A stretch of DNA of 64,000 nt, from the NCBI GenBank assembly GCA_944385445.1, contig CALWXF010000006.1:1-64000 (forward strand), given 5' to 3'. The notes under the pieces were generated by a model. That model saw only the letters and a program-made list of their open reading frames with translations. It was not told the origin of the DNA and searched no databases. The translations under genes were made by a program, and so were the position numbers. How positions within the stretch are numbered: the stretch's first letter is position 1; each line of letters starts with the position of its first letter. This document shows, piece by piece, positions 23,344 through 35,132 of this stretch. Origin of the DNA: an uncultured Oscillospiraceae bacterium. GTDB lineage: Bacteria > Bacillota > Clostridia > Oscillospirales > Oscillospiraceae.

Positions 23344-24864
23344 ATGATGCGATTTTTACAACGTCTCGGCAAAGCTTTGATGCTGCCCGTGGCCGTGCTG
23401 CCCATCTGTGGTATTCTGATGGGTATCGGTTACTGGCTCTGCCCCGCCTACATGATGGGCGGCGCTGTTGCTGAAGGCCTGGGCTATGCTACTTCTGGCC
23501 TGGGCTACTCCATCGGCTTCTTCCTGATCAAGGCCGGTGGCGCTCTGATCGACAACATGGCCATCCTGTTCGCCATCGGCGTTGCCGTTGGTATGGCCGA
23601 CGATAAGGAAGGCACCGCTGGCCTGGCCGGTCTGGTGTCCTGGCTGATGATCACCAACCTGCTGAGCACTGGCACTGTTGGCGCAGTTGCTCCCTTCATG
23701 CTGCCTCTGGACGCTGAGGGTGCTATCTCCACCACCAGCACCCAGTTCATCGCCTTCTCCAAGATTGCCAACCCCTTCATCGGCATCCTGGCTGGTCTGA
23801 TCGCTGGTCTGTGCTACAACAAGTTCAAGAACACCAAGCTGCCTGACTGGCTGTCCTTCTTCAGCGGCAAGCGCAGCGTGGCCATCGTCACCGGTCTGGT
23901 GTCCATCATCGCCTCCGTGGTCCTGCTGTTCGTGTGGCCCGTGATCTTCGGCGCTCTGGTCGCTCTGGGCCAGGGCATCGCCAAGATGGATGCTGTGGGC
24001 GCTGGCCTCTATGCCTTCTTCAACCGTCTGCTGATCCCCACCGGTCTGCACCACGCCCTGAACAACGTGTTCTGGTTCGACACCATCGGTCTGGGCGACC
24101 TGTCCAACTTCTGGGCTGGTAAGACCTCTTCCGACGTGACCTGGAGCCTGGGTATGTACATGTCCGGCTTCTTCCCCTGCATGATGTTCGGTATTCCCGC
24201 TGCTGCTCTGGCTATGTATCACACTGCTAAGCCCGAGAAGAAGAAGGTTGCCATGGGCATTCTGCTGTCCGCTGCTATCGCCTCTTTCGTGTGCGGCGTG
24301 ACTGAGCCCTTCGAGTTTGCTTTCATGTTCCTGGCTCCCGGTCTGTATGTCGTGTACGCTCTGCTGTACGGCATCTTCGTGGCTGTCACCACTGTGGTTG
24401 GCTTCCGCGCCGGCTTCTCCTTCTCCGCTGGTCTGACCGACCTGATCTTCTCCGCTTCCCTGCCCGCCGCTGAGAAGACCCTGCTGATCATTCCTCTGGG
24501 CATCGCTGCTGCCATCGTCTTCTATGTTGTGTTCCGCTTCGCTATCGTGAAGTTCAACCTGAAGACTCCCGGCCGTGAGGACGACGACGCTGAGGATGAG
24601 AAGGATGTGGTTCTGGCTAACAACGACTACACCGCTATCGCCAAGACCGTTCTGGAGGGCATCGGCGGCGTTTCCAACGTGACTTCCGTGGACAACTGCA
24701 TCACCAGACTCCGTCTGGAGGTTAAGGACTCCACTCTGGTCAACGAGAAGAAGATCAAGTCCGTTTCCGCCGGCGTCATCCGCCCCAGCAAGACCTCTGT
24801 GCAGGTCATCATTGGGCCCAAGGTCCAGTTCGTGGCCGACGAGCTCAACAAGCTGGTAAAGTAA
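23344..24864 (+). CDS. nagE: PTS N-acetylglucosamine/glucose-type IICB permease
   Basis: A 506-residue membrane permease of the Glc/GlcNAc family. The IIC domain (about 1-395) has roughly ten helices and the signatures LPVAVLPICGILMGIGY, NMAILFAIGVAVG, IPTGLHHALNNVFWFD and GVTEPFEFAFMFLAPGLY. The IIB domain (about 430-506) carries the phosphocysteine Cys452 in SVDNCITRLRLEV. No IIA domain is attached; the separate IIA of this operon fills that role. The loop TGLHHALNNVFWFD favours N-acetylglucosamine over glucose, but sugar choice is not certain. GGGAGGG precedes the tandem ATG ATG start. Confidence 0.9.
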   Translation: MMRFLQRLGKALMLPVAVLPICGILMGIGYWLCPAYMMGGAVAEGLGYATSGLGYSIGFFLIKAGGALIDNMAILFAIGVAVGMADDKEGTAGLAGLVSWLMITNLLSTGTVGAVAPFMLPLDAEGAISTTSTQFIAFSKIANPFIGILAGLIAGLCYNKFKNTKLPDWLSFFSGKRSVAIVTGLVSIIASVVLLFVWPVIFGALVALGQGIAKMDAVGAGLYAFFNRLLIPTGLHHALNNVFWFDTIGLGDLSNFWAGKTSSDVTWSLGMYMSGFFPCMMFGIPAAALAMYHTAKPEKKKVAMGILLSAAIASFVCGVTEPFEFAFMFLAPGLYVVYALLYGIFVAVTTVVGFRAGFSFSAGLTDLIFSASLPAAEKTLLIIPLGIAAAIVFYVVFRFAIVKFNLKTPGREDDDAEDEKDVVLANNDYTAIAKTVLEGIGGVSNVTSVDNCITRLRLEVKDSTLVNEKKIKSVSAGVIRPSKTSVQVIIGPKVQFVADELNKLVK

Positions 24865-24921
24865 TTTTTACCTTAAAACCCAAAAAGAATGCTTTTCATG
24901 AGAGAAATCTCATAGAAAGTT

Positions 24922-24957
24922 CCCTGTCCTACAGCCCACTGTAGGACAGGGATTTTT
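24922..24957 (+). terminator. Terminator of the PTS operon
   Basis: A 13-bp perfect stem (24922-24934 with 24939-24951), 4-nt loop and ATTTTTT tail form a strong plus-strand terminator. Confidence 0.95.
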
Positions 24958-24966
24958 TATGCTTGA

Positions 24967-24999
24967 GAGCCTGGTTCGAGGTAACCTCGAACCAGGCTC
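24967..24999. repeat. 15-bp perfect inverted repeat at the helicase 3' end
   Basis: GAGCCTGGTTCGAGG (24967-24981) pairs perfectly with 24985-24999 around a 3-nt loop, touching the helicase stop codon. No U tract follows on the minus strand, so it is either a weak terminator or an mRNA-stabilising end for the helicase message. Confidence 0.8.
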
Positions 25000-27051
25000 T
25001 TAAACTTTTGCCAGCAATCCGTTTTTTACGATGGTGGAAAGGGAGAACTTCTTCTCCCCTGCTTGCGGGAAAGCGATGGTCACGATGTCCTGGGATAAAG
25101 CAAGGATGCTCCCTTCCCCGTATTTTTTGTGTCGGACCTTCACGCCGGGATGGAACACGGCCGCATGGACTTTTGCCTCTTGTTCTTTTGGCGAGATGGG
25201 CGGGAACAGCTCCTGTACAAATGAAGAGGGCAACTCTTTACTTTTATAGGAAAGTACCCATAGCACATCTTTCGCTCGGGTCATGGCCACATAGAAGAGC
25301 CTGCGCTCCTCCTGATAGGCATCAAAATCGGGGTGATCGGAGGGAACGCTGGGGACTTTGGGGAGAATACCGTCCACCACGTCCATGAGAATGACATGGG
25401 GGTACTCCAAGCCCTTGCTGGAGTGGATGGTGGACAGAGTGACCATATACTCCTTATCACCGGTTCCCTGCCGCATCAGCTGATACAGTTCCCTTAACCG
25501 CGCCAACAAATCCAACGGGGAAGCTTCTTGAAAGCCCAATGCTTCCAGAATTTCCGCTTTGCGAAGGTCCCCACCTCGGTCTTCCACATATCTCCCATAG
25601 CCCATGTAGTGGACAATTCGGTGGATGGCTCGATGGGCAGGCTGGTTCAGCAGGTGGGAAAAGTGGGCTTGCAAGGCGGCACACTGCTTTCTGGACCAAG
25701 GGGAGAGCATGGTGCACTGAGACAGGTATTCCAGGATGGTACTCCCCTCCCCTGTGCATCGGCTGACTGCCTCCACTGCGGCCAGCCGGGTGATTCCTGC
25801 CCCTAGCTTGTAGTACAGGTCCAAAAACAGCGCCCCATTGCAGGGCTGGGTGGCAAAGCGGATGATATTACAGATATCTCTCACCACTCGATGGGTGAAA
25901 AAGCCACAGTCCACTTGGCGGCACCGATAGGGAATTTGCTGGCGTTGGAAGAGGTCAATGAGGGGGATGGCGCTGTCATTGTCCCGATAGAGAATGGCAA
26001 TGGGCTGGGCTGCTTTCTTTACCACAGCAGCCAGATAGGCATATTGGCTGGCCCGATTCTGTACCATTGCTTTCCTAATTCTGGGGCCCGTTCGCCCAGT
26101 GGAGACCATGTGCTTGGGATGGCGGTTTGGGTTCTTTTCGATGAAGCCTTGGGCGGCGCTGACGATCTCCTGGGTGGAACGGTAATTGGTTTCCATGTAC
26201 AGCACCTGAGCTCTTGGGTAACTCTTCTGAAAGTGGAGTAACGCCTGAGGATAGGCTGCCCGGAAGCCATAGATGCTCTGGTCCTCGTCTCCCACCATGA
26301 ACAGATTTCCACTGTTTTTTGCCAGGAGGGAGATGATAGCGTGTTGGATTTTAGAGGTGTCCTGGGCCTCATCTACGCAGAAATAGCGGTAGCGTGCCTG
26401 AAACTGGCGGAGGACAGGGGGACACCGCATCAATATCTTCCGAGCATACACCAGCTGATCGTCATAATCCATCTTTTGCAGCTGCTGTAGAGCCTGAGTA
26501 TATGCGTGGTACAAAGCGGGAAAGTCGGTCATGCCTTCCACTTCTACTTGTTCCAACTCCTGCTCTGAGGTAATCATCTGGTTTTTCACATAGGTGATAG
26601 CTGTTTGGATCGCCTTGATGGTGCTCTCTGTGGCGTACTCCCCTGTAAGGCGATGGTAGAGTGTTCCGATGAGGGCGCTCTGCTGGGAAGTCTGCTCCAT
26701 CAAGGTGTAGGCTTTCCGGCCGGTGATGCGCCCATAGCAGGAGATGATACGGCTGCATACGCCGTTGATGGTGCGAAACTCCAGCCGCTGGGCCATCTCT
26801 GCTCCAAAGAGCGTGGCAAAACGCTGCCGCATGTCCTGTGCAGCTGCCACGGTGTAGGTCATGGTGAGGATGGACTCTGGGGGAATGCTGCGCCCCAGGA
26901 CCATGTATCCGATGCGGCTGACCAAAACGGTAGTTTTACCGCTGCCTGGAACGGCCAACAGCAGCACCGGGCCGTCCAGGGTTTGGACAGCTCGCTGCTG
27001 CTGTGCATTGAGGGCTAGTTGATAAGTATTCAGAAATTGTGTGAATGTCAT
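25000..27051 (-). CDS. UvrD/PcrA-type ATP-dependent DNA helicase
   Basis: A 683-residue superfamily 1A helicase. It begins with the Q motif LNAQQQRAVQTLDGPVLLLA and Walker A PGSGKTT (about 35-41). YFCVDEAQDTSKIQ is Walker B, GDEDQSIYGFRAA motif III, METNYRSTQEIV motif IV, TIHSSKGLEYPHVIL motif V and EERRLFYVAMTRAKD motif VI. The last 60 or so residues form a PcrA-like C-terminal module (VRHKKYGEGSILAL). It unwinds DNA 3'-to-5' in repair. The ATG at 27051 has GGAG at good spacing; an ATG four codons upstream (27063) lacks one. Slightly shorter and more divergent than standard PcrA, so it may be a second UvrD-like enzyme. Confidence 0.92.
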   Translation of the reverse strand: MTFTQFLNTYQLALNAQQQRAVQTLDGPVLLLAVPGSGKTTVLVSRIGYMVLGRSIPPESILTMTYTVAAAQDMRQRFATLFGAEMAQRLEFRTINGVCSRIISCYGRITGRKAYTLMEQTSQQSALIGTLYHRLTGEYATESTIKAIQTAITYVKNQMITSEQELEQVEVEGMTDFPALYHAYTQALQQLQKMDYDDQLVYARKILMRCPPVLRQFQARYRYFCVDEAQDTSKIQHAIISLLAKNSGNLFMVGDEDQSIYGFRAAYPQALLHFQKSYPRAQVLYMETNYRSTQEIVSAAQGFIEKNPNRHPKHMVSTGRTGPRIRKAMVQNRASQYAYLAAVVKKAAQPIAILYRDNDSAIPLIDLFQRQQIPYRCRQVDCGFFTHRVVRDICNIIRFATQPCNGALFLDLYYKLGAGITRLAAVEAVSRCTGEGSTILEYLSQCTMLSPWSRKQCAALQAHFSHLLNQPAHRAIHRIVHYMGYGRYVEDRGGDLRKAEILEALGFQEASPLDLLARLRELYQLMRQGTGDKEYMVTLSTIHSSKGLEYPHVILMDVVDGILPKVPSVPSDHPDFDAYQEERRLFYVAMTRAKDVLWVLSYKSKELPSSFVQELFPPISPKEQEAKVHAAVFHPGVKVRHKKYGEGSILALSQDIVTIAFPQAGEKKFSLSTIVKNGLLAKV

Positions 27052-27074
27052 ACGAGACTCCATGGTGGATCAAG

Positions 27075-27944
27075 TTATGGGTTACACAGGCCACAGGGGG
27101 TGTACCCCTGTTTCAATAGCTGCTCCCGGGACCCCTGGTAGTCCTGACGGTTGGACCCATTCATGTCCCGCACACCAGAGCATTCAGGAAAATGGAACTT
27201 CTTAGAACTGGTGTTGAGAACGTAGTGGGCGGATACCGACTCTGAGGCCCAGCTCTCCCCGGTGGCATAGTCGATGGTAATACCCGGCTGAACGTTGTAG
27301 ACGTATACATGAAAGCACACGCCATCTCCCTGGTCCTCCACGGACCAGGCCTCCATCTGTACTCCAGAGGCCACTAGGTCATCCCCTTGAAAGATGGGAG
27401 TGACCCGGTAGAGCACATGGTTGTCCGTTTCCTCCACATAGTCCGCAACCTGGTTTTCAAAGGGCAGCATGCCCTCCACATTCATGTATCGGGTGCCTGT
27501 GATGAGGTTTTGTTCATTGGCGTTCTCCCCTGCCAATTGAAAACCGATGAGATGACAGCGGTTGTAGAGATATCGCCCGTCCACATTGTCATAGGTAACC
27601 GTATGCCAACCGGAGGGCTTTACCTGACCGATGGAGCCTCGCTCCTCGGTGGGCATCAACTCCGTGCAGATGTTGGCGTAGGCTACCCCGCAGCGGTCCA
27701 GCCCATCCAAAGGAGAGTAGGTCTCAAAGGCCTGGGTGGTGAAGTCAGAGGAATCAAAATCCGGGACATTGTTCTGGAGAACCACATAGGGTTGGTCTGT
27801 ATATGGGGGGATGGTGTCCAGCTCATAGCTAACTACCTGGGCGGTAGGAGTGGGAGTTGGGGTAATCTCCGTGAGAAGAGAGCAGCCAGACAGTTGGAGG
27901 CTGACCAACACCCCTGCCAATAGAAGGGTAACTTTATGCCTCAT
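27075..27944 (-). CDS. Secreted DNA/RNA non-specific endonuclease (lipoprotein)
   Basis: A 289-residue exported nuclease. The signal peptide ends in a lipobox (LQLSGC), so it is probably membrane-anchored outside the cell. The beta-beta-alpha metal nuclease core holds RCHLIGFQLAGEN and NLITGTRYMNVEGMLPFE, the His/Asn pattern of the NUC1 / EndA / DNA-entry nuclease family, with DNA/RNA cleavage expected. A short C-terminal module (KKFHFPECSGV ... CGLCNP) has a Cys/His arrangement like small zinc-binding tails on similar exported nucleases. The ATG at 27944 overlaps the aminotransferase stop codon, so the genes are coupled though unrelated in function. Confidence 0.87.
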   Translation of the reverse strand: MRHKVTLLLAGVLVSLQLSGCSLLTEITPTPTPTAQVVSYELDTIPPYTDQPYVVLQNNVPDFDSSDFTTQAFETYSPLDGLDRCGVAYANICTELMPTEERGSIGQVKPSGWHTVTYDNVDGRYLYNRCHLIGFQLAGENANEQNLITGTRYMNVEGMLPFENQVADYVEETDNHVLYRVTPIFQGDDLVASGVQMEAWSVEDQGDGVCFHVYVYNVQPGITIDYATGESWASESVSAHYVLNTSSKKFHFPECSGVRDMNGSNRQDYQGSREQLLKQGYTPCGLCNP

Positions 27945-29043
27945 GGTCAATCATTCCACTCGCTTCCACAGCGGCTACAATCTCCTGCATCATCGATACT
28001 GGCTGTACCAGGGCAAAGCGCACATGCCCCTCACCCAAGGGACCGAAGGCGGAGCCGGGGGTACACAGCAGCCCAGAGCGTTCCAGCAGCTCAAAGCAGA
28101 AGTCCACGGAGTTGGAGTACCCCTTGGGCAGGGGCGCCCATACAAACATGCTGCCTTGGCTATCCGGCACGTTCCAGCCAATGGAGCGAAGGCCGCCGCA
28201 CAGGGCATCCCGCCGGGCCTGGTACTCAGCACAGTTGCGTGCGACACTGTCCTGGGGCCCGTTGAGGGCGGCGATGGCGGCGTGCTGTACCGGGAGGAAA
28301 ATACCGTAGTCGATTTGCGAACGCAGCCGCCGAAAGGTCTGGATGATCTGGCGGTTGCCCAGCACAAAGGAGATGCGGGCTCCGGTAAGGTTGTAGGTCT
28401 TGGACAGGGAGTTGTACTCCACCCCCACCTCCTTGGCCCCCTCATAGGCCAGGAAGGACTTCCCCTCCCGTCCGTCAAAGATGATGTCGGAGTAGGCGTT
28501 GTCGTGAAGGATGATGATATTGTGGGCCTTGGCAAAGTCGATGAGCTTATGGTAGAACTCGTCGGGAGCAGTGACGCATACAGGGTTGGCGGGATAGGAT
28601 ACCACCATCATCTTGGCTCGGTCTGCCAGTTCCGGGTCCATCCCGTCCAAATCGGGAAGGTAGCCGTTCTCCTCCTTCAGCGGGTAGTGGACGATTTCTG
28701 CCCCACACAGAGCCCAGCCGATGTGGGTCAGCCCCTCCTGAGAGCCGTAGATGCTCATCAGTTCCTCCGGCTCCAATTCCACGCCATAGCGGCGCAGATA
28801 CCAGCGCTGTACCGCCTCCACCAGCTCTGGCAGCTCCGTGAGCGAATAGCGGTAGTTGGCGGGCTCACTGGCTGCCTGGGCCAGGGCTTGCACCACATGG
28901 GGCTCCGGGAGAAAGTCCGGGGTACCAATGGACAGGTTGTAGACAGGAAGCCCCTGGGCCAGCCGCTGCTGGCGGCGTTCATCCAAGACATTGAAGATAC
29001 CAGGCTGGAATTCCTCCATGCGCTGGGCAACATTGAGTTTCAT
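27934..29043 (-). CDS. Class I/II PLP-dependent aminotransferase
   Basis: A 369-residue fold-type I aminotransferase. The N-terminal GIFNVLDERRQQR and LSIGTPDFLPEP, the cofactor-binding NPVC / LHDNAYSDIIFD and the PLP lysine in YNSLSKTYNLTGARISF are all present; the C-terminal FVWAPLP and VRFALVQP are family-typical. The closest families are aspartate / LL-diaminopimelate aminotransferases (DapL-like), and substrate cannot be fixed from sequence. The start at 29043 follows the ligA stop by 19 bp; longer frames to 29319 overlap ligA and are rejected. It is downstream of ligA in the same direction. Confidence 0.88.
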   Translation of the reverse strand: MKLNVAQRMEEFQPGIFNVLDERRQQRLAQGLPVYNLSIGTPDFLPEPHVVQALAQAASEPANYRYSLTELPELVEAVQRWYLRRYGVELEPEELMSIYGSQEGLTHIGWALCGAEIVHYPLKEENGYLPDLDGMDPELADRAKMMVVSYPANPVCVTAPDEFYHKLIDFAKAHNIIILHDNAYSDIIFDGREGKSFLAYEGAKEVGVEYNSLSKTYNLTGARISFVLGNRQIIQTFRRLRSQIDYGIFLPVQHAAIAALNGPQDSVARNCAEYQARRDALCGGLRSIGWNVPDSQGSMFVWAPLPKGYSNSVDFCFELLERSGLLCTPGSAFGPLGEGHVRFALVQPVSMMQEIVAAVEASGMIDHEA

Positions 29044-29062
29044 CGTTGACTTACCTCGATTT

Positions 29063-31787
<2,725 letters not shown>

Positions 31788-31813
31788 TGTATGCCCTCGG
31801 GGGCCTGGCCCAT

Positions 31814-33064
31814 TCAGTGACCCAGCAGCTCTTGGGCGGCCAGCATCAGACCGGCCTTGCCCGACTCATAGGTCAGGCCGCCCTGGAGATACACCGTGTA
31901 GGGCTCCCGCATGGGGGCGTCAGCGGACAGCTCGATGGAAGCGCCCTGTATGAAGGCGCCGGCGGCCATGATGACCTGACAGTCATATCCGGGCATGTCC
32001 CAGGGCTCCGGGGTGACGTAGGAGTCCACAGGGGCGCCGGACTGGATGCCACGGCAGAAGGCCTTGACCCCTTCCCCGTTGCCCAGGTGGATCATCTGGA
32101 TGATGTCGTGGCGGGGGGCCAGAGAGTGAGGCTCGGTCTCATACCCCATCTGCTCCATGAGGGCGGCCCCGAATACAGCGGTTTTCAACGCCTGTGCCAC
32201 AGTGTGGGGGGCCATAAACAGGCCCTGATACAGTAGGCGGTTGTTACCCAGCGTGGAGCCGCACTCCTTGCCGATGCCGGGACAGGTCAAGCGCATAGCA
32301 GCCCCTTCGATGAGGTCGTGGCGTCCGGCCAGATAGGCTCCGGTGGGGGCCAGACCGCCGCCAGGGTTCTTGATGAGAGAGCCCACTACCAGGTCAGCGC
32401 CCACATGGGTGGGCTCTTTCTCCTCCACGAACTCCCCGTAGCAGTTGTCCACCAGAATGGCAACTTTGGGGTTGTGCTGGCGAATGATCTCGCACATGTG
32501 GCCAATCTCGTCCACAGACAGCGAGGCCCGGGTGGAATAGCCCTTGGAGCGCTGGATGAGCACCGCCTTCACCTTGGGGTCGGAGACAGCCTTGGCCAAT
32601 CCCTCCAGGTCCGGGGTGTCCTCCGGGGTGAGGTCCACCTGGCGGTATTCTACGCCAAAGTCTTTCAGGGACCCGGTGCCCTTGTCCGTGACGCCGATGA
32701 CACCCAACAGAGTATCGTAGGGAGCGCCTACGGCGGAGACCAGCACGTCTCCGGGACGGAGGCAGCCAAACAGGGCCGCAGAAATGGCGTGGGTGCCGTT
32801 GACAAACCCAATGCGCACCAGGGCGTCCTCGGTGCCAAACAGATGGGCGTAAATCTCGTCCAGTTTGTCCCGGCCCAGATCGTCGTAGCCATAGCCAGTG
32901 GTCCCGGCAAAATAGCTCTCCGCCACTCGATACTGACGGAAGGCATCCAGCACCCGCAGGGTATTGGCCTCAGCCACTGCATCAATGCGGGTAAACTGCT
33001 CTTTCAGCGTCTCCTCGGCCCGGTGGGCCAGGGTACGCAGCTCTTCAGAAAACTGTAAAGACAT
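31814..33064 (-). CDS. Methionine gamma-lyase-like PLP protein (YnbB / aluminium-resistance family)
   Basis: A 416-residue PLP enzyme of the YnbB family, often annotated as aluminium-resistance or methionine gamma-lyase-like. The family opening ESYFAGTTGYGYDDLGRD, the cofactor-binding GTHAISAALFG and the PLP lysine region VGSLIKNPGGGLAPTGAYLAG are clear. Members cluster near hfq/glnR in Bacilli; here it follows the M42 genes on the same strand. ATG at 33064 is chosen over an upstream GTG (33076) that overlaps the peptidase stop. Its exact substrate is not known. Confidence 0.88.
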   Translation of the reverse strand: MSLQFSEELRTLAHRAEETLKEQFTRIDAVAEANTLRVLDAFRQYRVAESYFAGTTGYGYDDLGRDKLDEIYAHLFGTEDALVRIGFVNGTHAISAALFGCLRPGDVLVSAVGAPYDTLLGVIGVTDKGTGSLKDFGVEYRQVDLTPEDTPDLEGLAKAVSDPKVKAVLIQRSKGYSTRASLSVDEIGHMCEIIRQHNPKVAILVDNCYGEFVEEKEPTHVGADLVVGSLIKNPGGGLAPTGAYLAGRHDLIEGAAMRLTCPGIGKECGSTLGNNRLLYQGLFMAPHTVAQALKTAVFGAALMEQMGYETEPHSLAPRHDIIQMIHLGNGEGVKAFCRGIQSGAPVDSYVTPEPWDMPGYDCQVIMAAGAFIQGASIELSADAPMREPYTVYLQGGLTYESGKAGLMLAAQELLGH

Positions 33065-33069
33065 TTCGC

Positions 33070-34074
33070 TTAACACTCTTTCTCTAACTTAGTCTGGGCC
33101 AGTGCGGCCACCAGTGCCACGCAGGCCTCTACATCGGCGGCATGCACCATTTCGCAGGGGGAGTGGGTATAGCGGCAGGGGATGGAAATGCCCCCGGTAC
33201 ACACGCCGCTGCGGGTCTGATGGATTGCTCCGGCGTCGGTGCCGCCTGCTTGAATGACGTCCCGCTGGGCGGGAATGCCTTGCTTCTGGGCCAGCTCCAT
33301 CAGAAGGTTTACCATCTTGGGGTGACAAATGACCGAGCGATCCATCACCTTCACCGCCGCCCCCTGCCCTGACAGACTGCTGGCAGTGTGTTTGGCACCG
33401 GGAACGCCGTCCTCCGTGGTGACATCCACGGCGATGCCATAGTCCGGGTCAATGGACCATGTGGCGGTTTTAGCCCCACGCAGGCCTACCTCCTCCTGGG
33501 TGGAGAAGACAAAGTACACATCGTTGGGGCACTCCTGAAGCTGCGCCATGGCTTGGAGCAGCACCAGGCAGGAGATGCGGTTGTCCATATAGGGCCCGGC
33601 TGCCATAGAGCCCGCTGAAAATACAGGGGTGTTGTATATCGCCACATCGCCAATCTGCACCTGCTGTTCTGCGTCCTCTCGGGAGATGGCTCCAATGTCC
33701 AGGTACAGGTCGGCTATGGTACGCTTTCCGGGTGTTGAGCCCACCTGGGCGGCGATGACGCCGCAGGTACCGTTTTGAAAGCGCACCGGGGTATTGACCA
33801 CGGCATCGGCATGGATCCCGCCAACAGCGCCCACCCGTAAAAAGCCCTTGTCGTCGATGTGGGTCACCACCAAGCCAATGCTGTCCATGTGGGCGGAGAA
33901 CATGAGCCGGGGGCCGTTCCCTTTCTTGCGGCAAATGAGATTGCCCATGGTGTCCCGGGTAATCTCATCCACATAGGGGCGGGCCATCTCTTCTATGGTC
34001 TGCGCCACATCCCCCTCGGCCCCGGATGGGCCAAAGGCGTGGCACAGGGTATTGAGTGTATTGATCCATTCCAT
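33070..34074 (-). CDS. M42-family aminopeptidase (copy 1 of 3)
   Basis: A 334-residue M42 metallopeptidase (glutamyl aminopeptidase / endoglucanase M type), which form 12-subunit tetrahedral particles that trim peptides. Metal and catalytic patterns are FSAHMDSIGLVVTHID, GPYMDNRISCLVLLQ, STQEEVGLRGAKTATWSI and the C-terminal GTDAGAIHQTRSG ... THSPCEMVH. AGGAGG lies upstream of the ATG at 34074. It is the last of three tandem M42 genes and about as distant from the other two as they are from each other. Confidence 0.93.
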   Translation of the reverse strand: MEWINTLNTLCHAFGPSGAEGDVAQTIEEMARPYVDEITRDTMGNLICRKKGNGPRLMFSAHMDSIGLVVTHIDDKGFLRVGAVGGIHADAVVNTPVRFQNGTCGVIAAQVGSTPGKRTIADLYLDIGAISREDAEQQVQIGDVAIYNTPVFSAGSMAAGPYMDNRISCLVLLQAMAQLQECPNDVYFVFSTQEEVGLRGAKTATWSIDPDYGIAVDVTTEDGVPGAKHTASSLSGQGAAVKVMDRSVICHPKMVNLLMELAQKQGIPAQRDVIQAGGTDAGAIHQTRSGVCTGGISIPCRYTHSPCEMVHAADVEACVALVAALAQTKLEKEC

Positions 34075-34089
34075 GTTGGGTTCCTCCTG

Positions 34090-35115
34090 TCAGCAATCCC
34101 CGGCAACAGACTGTAAAAACAGCCAGGCCAGTTCCAACATCTGCTCCACATCCCTCACTTTTACCATACTGGCAGGGGCATGGAGATAGCGCACTGGGGC
34201 AGAGATACCGGCCACCCGCACGCCTGCTTTGGTGCGCTGGATGGCCTTGGCGTCTGTGCTGCCCGCCACATAGTGTTTCAGCTGCCAGGGGATGGTATGC
34301 TCCTGGGCCACGGCACGCAGGCGCTCGAACAGGTCCCGGTCGTAAATGGTGCCCTTGTCCATCCAAGACAACACCGGTCCCTGTCCCAAGTAGCAGATTT
34401 GAGCCTCCGGGTCCTGGCTGGGGGCGTCCGCTGCGGTGGTACCCTCCAGCACCAAGGCAATATCTGGGGTCACGGAGAAGGCAGCTCCAAAGGCACCCCG
34501 GGTCCCCACCTCCTCCTGGACGGTAAAGACGAAGGTGCAGTCCATAGGAAGGTCTCGGCGCAGCAGCTCCAGCAGCACCGCACAGCCCACTCGATCGTCC
34601 AGAGCCTTGGCCTTGAGACAGCCGTCTCCAAACTCCACGCAGTCGCTGCGGAAGACACAGGGATCTCCCACCTCCACCAGCGTCTCCGCCTCATCCCGGT
34701 TGGATGCACCGATGTCGATGTAGTAGTCCTCCAGCTTGGGCACCTTCTTGCGCTCCTGGTCGGTGGTCATATGGATGGCTTTCAGGCCAATGACACCAGG
34801 GACCTGGCGGTCTCCCACCAGCACCTGCTTGCCCAGCAGCACCCGGCGGTCCATGCCGCCCACACAGACAAATTTCAGATACCCGTCCTCCGTGACGGAG
34901 CGGACCATGAGTCCCACCTCATCCATGTGGGCGCAGAGCATCAGCTTGTTCCCAGTGGCCTTTGCGCCCTTTTTGAAGCAAATCAGGTTGCCCATGGCAT
35001 CTACTTTTACAGAGTCCACATAGGGGGCGGCCTGCTCTTTGATGAAGTTTCGCACGGCATCCTCAAAAGAGGACACGCCGGGGAGGGCACACAGCTGTTT
35101 CAACAAATCTTTCAT
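34090..35115 (-). CDS. M42-family aminopeptidase (copy 2 of 3)
   Basis: A 341-residue M42 peptidase. Metal-site patterns are LCAHMDEVGLMVRSV, KALDDRVGCAVLLELL, FTVQEEVGTRGAFGAAFSV and STDAKAIQRTKAGVRVAGIS ... LHAPASM. Together with the flanking copies it probably makes a homo- or hetero-oligomeric TET peptidase. The ATG at 35115 is preceded by GAGGAGGGAG; a longer frame to 35136 lies within that ribosome site. The gap to copy 1 is only 15 bp. Confidence 0.94.
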   Translation of the reverse strand: MKDLLKQLCALPGVSSFEDAVRNFIKEQAAPYVDSVKVDAMGNLICFKKGAKATGNKLMLCAHMDEVGLMVRSVTEDGYLKFVCVGGMDRRVLLGKQVLVGDRQVPGVIGLKAIHMTTDQERKKVPKLEDYYIDIGASNRDEAETLVEVGDPCVFRSDCVEFGDGCLKAKALDDRVGCAVLLELLRRDLPMDCTFVFTVQEEVGTRGAFGAAFSVTPDIALVLEGTTAADAPSQDPEAQICYLGQGPVLSWMDKGTIYDRDLFERLRAVAQEHTIPWQLKHYVAGSTDAKAIQRTKAGVRVAGISAPVRYLHAPASMVKVRDVEQMLELAWLFLQSVAGDC

Positions 35116-35132
35116 ACCTGCGCTCCCTCCTC

